DNA from: Copromyces sp. CBS 386.78
Taxonomy: Eukaryota; Ascomycota; Sordariomycetes; Sordariales; Sordariaceae
Length of the DNA stretch: 64,000 nucleotides
NCBI GenBank assembly: GCA_030685235.1
Contig: MU839079.1
Location: forward strand, 744,001 to 808,000
Direction: 5' to 3'
Part shown: positions 59,503-64,000 of the stretch, one piece after another
How positions within the stretch are numbered: position 1 is the first letter of the stretch
How the letters are laid out: each line of letters opens with the position of its first letter
Translations under genes and position numbers: made by a program
Notes under the pieces: model-generated
Database searches by the model: none
Told to the model about the DNA's origin: nothing
The model's input: only the letters and a program-made list of their open reading frames with translations

Positions 59503-59852
59503 CCCCTTTAAGCTCCGGTATTTTAAGGTCTGGTTTTCCTACGTTTCGATTTAGGTCCTCGCCGAATAACGATTTAATAACGAAGATATCGAGATATTTA
59601 TTTAAGAGTTAATAGACTTTCAACGTTAATAATAATAATAAGGTGGAGGGCGTTAAATTATAATATGTAAGGAGTTTGAAGTTAAATAACGGTAATAATA
59701 ATAAGAAGGTATTTAACTACAATAAATTTAATAGCTAGTTTAATAATTAATTTAGTATATTGGTTAATAAGAATAACGGCGATTATAATTTCTTGAACGG
59801 CAAAGGTAAATATAATTCCAATATTCCTAAAATTAACGATTTAATTAATAAT
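59503..59852 (+). repeat. heavily RIP-mutated copy B of the 57.8-kb segment
   Basis: Collinear with 57805-58140 in the same orientation. Shared anchors include AACGGCAAAGG, TTTCGAT-type and GAAGGT words; differences are mostly C-to-T with some G-to-A. It ends exactly where the C-rich minisatellite begins. Confidence 0.8.
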
Positions 59853-60690
59853 CCCCCCCCTCCCCCTTCTCCTCCCTTAACTTAATTCCTGCCTTACCCC
59901 TTAACCCGGCTCCCCCTTCCCTTCCCAACCTAACTTTTCTTCCTCCCTTAATTTAATTCTTCCCTCCCTCTTTAACCCGGCTCCCCCTCCCTTCTCCTCC
60001 TTTAACTTAACTCTTCCCTTACCCCCTAATTTAATTCTTACTTTACCCCTTAACCCGGCTCCCCCCTCCCTTCCCAACCTAACTTTTCTTCCTCCCTTAA
60101 TTTAATTCTTCCCTCCCTTTTTAACCCGGCTCCCCCCCCCTTCTCCTCTTTTAACTTAATTCCTCCTTTACCCCCTAATATAATTCCCCCTTCCCTTCCT
60201 AATTTAATTTTCCCTCCTCCTTCAACTTAATTCCTCCTTTACCCCCTAACCTAATTCCCCCTTCCCCTCCTAACCTAATTTTCCCTCCTCCTTTAATTTA
60301 ACTCCTCCCTTACCCCCTAACCTAGTTCCCCCCTCCCTTCCTAACTTAACTTTCCCTCCTCCTTTAATTTAATTCCCCCCTCCCCCTTTAACCTAATTCT
60401 CCCTCCCCCTAATCTAATTCCCCCCTCCCCCCCCTTAACCCGGTTCCGCTTCCCTCTAACCTAGTTACCTCCCCCTTTTACCCCCCCTACTTTAACCCGG
60501 CGCCGCCTCCCCCCGGCCTGGCTACCTCCCCCCCGGCTTAATTCCCCCCTCCCCCTTTAATTTAATTCTCCCTCCCCCTAGCCTAATTCCTCCGTTCGGC
60601 TCCCCCTTCCGACCCCCCTACTTTAACCCCGCGCCGCCTCCCCCTAGCCCGGCTGCCTCCCCCCCCCCCCTCCCCGGCCCTCTAAAAGAA
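59853..60690 (+). repeat. pyrimidine-rich minisatellite
   Basis: About 840 bp composed almost wholly of C, T and AA/TAA words, with G restricted largely to CCCGG. Recurrent units are TTAACCCGGCTCCCCC (near 59897, 59972, 60048, 60120, and variants near 60436, 60493, 60633) and ACCCCCTAACCTAATTCCCC. The spacing of the main unit is about 70-80 bp in the first part. The minus strand is G-rich with repeated G-runs, so quadruplex formation is possible. Confidence 0.85.
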
Positions 60691-63600
60691 ATTATTATAT
60701 TCCTCGCTGCCTATATATTTACGTTTTATTATAATTTATTATTATAGTCTTATATTAACTTTTATTAACTGTTATTATTTCCCGTTCAGGTTTATATAAT
60801 AGGTTTTTATATTTGCCTATCCTATAACGAATTTATTATATTAAAATATTTTTATTTTTAGTAGAAATAATAAAGCTAATATATTCAACCCTTTTTACGC
60901 TTTATTTATTTGCGGTAGCTAATTAATATTCTTACTATTTTACTTAGTTTTTATATTAGTATTTATTTCCTCCGGTTATTTCTTTCTACGGATAGCTTTA
61001 CTTTACTAAGTTTCTAATAATAGTTAAATTATTTTCTACTATTTATTTACTTATACCCGCCTATATATATACTTAAGTACTATCGTCGTTTAATAATCTT
61101 TTTATCGTTTGTTACTACCGCCGCTATATTACCGTTAACGCTCTTTATTATATTAGAGTAATAACCCTAATAAGATACTTACGCTTAGAATAGTAAATTT
61201 ATTAAGTATAATTATAATCGACTTTAGCGAAATTATTATAAGATAATACGTATTTCCGGATTAATTAATTATAAAAGAGGAGAAGGGGTATATATTGAGA
61301 ATATTCTGAAAGAATTACCTTTATTCCTAATAGGTAAGTTCTTATAGATTTTAAAGGAATTAAATGTTTTGGATAACCCGACCGACGATAATAGGGATAT
61401 TATATTTGTAATTAGGGAGGTCCTTCTTCGCTACGTAGTTACTTCTTATTAAATATAAATAAATTTTTAAGGGGTTATCTTATATATTTCCTCCGTTCGA
61501 CTGCTAATAATACTAGTTCGGGGAATATATTGAAATTTATTTATATTTACTACTTGAAATTCGATTTTTTAAAGATATTACGTTTAAATTTATAGCGTTA
61601 AAGATAATTAGGATTATATTTTTTTTTATTTTAAGAATGTTATTTACGTCGATATTAAGTAATATAAGGTTAGGTTCGATGTTTAAAAGAAAAATATTAT
61701 TAATTTCCTAGTTAAGAACGATCGAGGCTAGGCTACTAACGTTATCCCTTTAGTTTTTAAAGGCGTAAAACCCCCCTAACCTCCGCCTACCTCTTTTTTT
61801 AGTTATAATAACTATTATATAGTTAGTAAGTATATTAAAGTATTATATTTATATAAGATAACCTAAATTAAAGATTAGTTTAATGTAGCAATTAAGATTG
61901 TTAACGATAAAGTTAATTATTTAGAAGGTACTACTAAATTATTTAACGAATTTTATTATATCGACGAATTCTTTTACAGAAAAAATACTTTTAGCTTGAA
62001 AGATATAGCGGAAGCCTTTGTAGTATATTGGGTACATTAAGATTTTATTCTCCTTTTTACTTTTTTATTTTTATTTTCCTTACGTATATTCTTCTTCTTC
62101 CTCCTCTTCCTCCTTCTATTCCTCTATTTATTATATTTCTTTTTTGTAGAGTATTTATTATTTAACCGTTCCCTTAAGATATTTTTAATCGGCGTAGGAT
62201 TTTACGGGTAGATTTAATTCGAGCGAGTTATTAATATTATTTACTTATATTAAGTAACTTCTTTATTTATTTTATATAAAAATTAATTAAACGATTTCTC
62301 TTTTAATAATAGGTTATTTAATTTAATTAAGTATTGGAAGAAAATATTAAAGTATTCGATTTTAAATATTTATTAAAGTTAGCCGATTATTTTTGTATTA
62401 AGTTGCCCGTACTTTTAAATTTAAATATCCTACTACCCTTCTACCGTATATTATTAATAATCTTCTATATTTTAGCTAATAAAGGCCATTAAAATTAATC
62501 CGTAATATTAATTACGGAGTATAATTATATTCGATAGTCGGCCAAATTATATAATTGCGATAAATATATATTAATTAGCGGTATTTTAATTACTAAAGTA
62601 GCGGACCCGTAAAATACTCTTTTAAACTATTTTTGTAAAGAAATAAATTACGTTAGTATATTTATTAAAATTATTTAAGAAATTTTAGACTAAGACGATT
62701 AGGAATTTTAGAGATTAAAACTTTTATAATATATCGAAGCTACTAACCTAAATTCGAATATTATATTCGGTAGATTAGTAAACGTATCCGATTTAAACGA
62801 AATTAATTTTATTATATATAAGTTTATACTTACTTATATAATATACGTATATATTTTAGTCCGTTAAATAGTTGCCGTTTTAAAAGCGAAGAAGTTGTTG
62901 GATAATCGGGTTATTGAGGTTTTAGTTAGTTATTTATAAATTACCGTCGGTAAAAGGGATATTAAAACCGATATATAAATTATTATAAATATTTGGGAGG
63001 ATATAATTATTCTATTTAATTTGGTTACTCTTTAGTGAATAGAACTTTTAGCTTTCCTTATAGGTATTAATATTATATATTTCGCTATAATAATATTATA
63101 ATCGGTTAATTAAAGTCTCGGTTTTTATTATTTAGGCTTTGAGTTTTAAATATACGTATAAAAATAGTAAATAAATTATTTTTATTAATAAAGTAAATAA
63201 AATTATTATAATTAATAGTTAGTAATTATTTTAATTATTTTTTATCGACTTTCTTTAACGTTATTATTTATTTAATTTATTTAAATCCCTTTCCCCTACT
63301 ACCCTTTCTCTAAAATTATAAGTATTTAAATATATTGTACTTAGGAAGTATTTATACGGTATATATATATAGTATAATCGTTATTACTTTCGTCCCTATC
63401 CTTCCTTTCTTTCTCTTAATTTATATACGTCTTTTGCCTTCCGTTTCCTTTTGGATTTATTTTATTATAAATATATTTTTCGATTATATATTTTCGGTTG
63501 CAGTCTTTTTGATCTTTTTTAATAAGGGATTATATAGTAAATTATATAATATATTATAAAGTTAATATATTTCTTTTTTATAGTATTTTAGGTATTAGTC

Positions 63601-64000
63601 GAATATTAGAAGCGTTGGTTATTGTACTATATATTTATTTATATTTATACCGGCTTTATTACGCCTTCGGCGTTATTTTTCTAGCTTTAAACTTTTGAAT
63701 TCTCTTATTGTAATTTCCTATTATTTTCTGCCCTTAAGCTAGTAAATTATAGGTTAAAAGTTTAATTATTATTAGTAGTATATTTATCCTTCGCTTTTAG
63801 AATTATTATCCGGATTTAGTATAAAAATTAGTTAGGAGAGCGAAATCCTTTTACTTCTAAATTTTCTTTTAATAATTACGGTATAGTAGGGTTCGGATTT
63901 ATAATTTTAATTTCGTTTTCTATACGAAGTTTAGTAAATATTTTTTTATAGTTATTTAAAGTTTCTTCTAAAACTATATCTATCGCTTACCTATTATTCT

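Larger units (their letters stand above)
58780..64000. repeat. AT-rich RIP-degraded block
   Basis: From about 58.8 kb the DNA is dominated by TTA/TAA/ATT words, with very frequent stops in all frames and few CA or TG dinucleotides; TA is abundant. This is the signature of repeat-induced point mutation (C to T in CpA context on either strand). The only ORF above 60 codons beyond 60 kb (63335-63559) is Ile/Phe/Tyr-rich from AT bias. The original element cannot be named. Short remnants keep purine/pyrimidine structure. The block runs off the window end. Confidence 0.85.

Noticed and set aside
63335..63559. 74-residue hydrophobic ORF in the AT-rich block
   Set aside because: Ile/Phe/Tyr composition follows from AT bias; all surrounding DNA is RIP-degraded.

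Overview
The window is nuclear DNA of a filamentous ascomycete, most likely Neurospora or a close Sordariales relative. The reasons are short (about 55-130 nt) GT..AG introns with CTAAC/CTGAC-type branch points, a tRNA-Ile with an intron, genes recognisable as krev-1, rac-1, SURF1, CENP-T, NOP6, CMS1 and COQ4, and a 3' end that decays into AT-rich DNA with the signature of repeat-induced point mutation (RIP). The species call is an inference; no database was consulted.

Layout. Fourteen protein genes or gene remnants can be supported in the first 57 kb. Left to right: tRNA-Ile (601-698, -); a large disordered, probably N-myristoylated protein (1476-4867, -); a gene-free stretch of about 7.4 kb; a CFEM-domain, GPI-anchor-type secreted protein with a huge Gly/Asn repeat (12280-14439, -); CMS1 (15107-16121, -); a PQ-loop membrane protein (17391-18868, +); the Rap/Rsr1-type GTPase KREV-1 (19693-21153, -); a gene-free stretch of about 9.9 kb; a single-pass membrane protein with an EGF-like motif (31078-34321, +); a His-rich membrane protein (35930-37618, +); a small hypothetical gene (38362-38970, -); SURF1 (39755-41116, +); CENP-T (41187-43065, -); RAC (45413-46487, +); NOP6 (48503-49748, -); an ankyrin-repeat gene with a frame-disrupted 5' half (50194-51981, -); tRNA-like and Pol III-like sequences (52.0-52.6 kb); a SET-domain lysine methyltransferase-like gene (52982-54550, -); a TA-flanked inverted-repeat element (55060-55671); and COQ4 (55901-57025, +). 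Exon structures were worked out by hand. Every model given closes to a whole number of codons, which independently supports the splice sites.

The right end is different. From about 57.1 kb there are a tRNA-like fragment, poly-C tracts, CAA/CCAACA microsatellites and a broken gene-like copy. From about 58.8 kb to the end the DNA is AT-rich, with no credible gene and a pyrimidine-only minisatellite at 59.86-60.69 kb. One roughly 340 bp segment is present twice in the same orientation, almost intact at 57.8 kb and heavily C-to-T/G-to-A converted at 59.5 kb. The window therefore shows a before/after picture of RIP at the edge of a heterochromatin-like block.

Working together. The genes form no cluster or pathway. 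Two GTPases (KREV-1, RAC) point to polarity and morphogenesis, three genes to nucleolar or ribosome biogenesis and methylation (CMS1, NOP6, SET protein), two to mitochondrial respiration (SURF1, COQ4), and three to the cell surface (CFEM, EGF-like and His-rich proteins). The most notable non-genic items are the 88-bp inverted-repeat element in the COQ4/SET promoter, the paired RIP copies, the C-rich minisatellite, two stop-free in-frame introns, and two very long gene-free regions.
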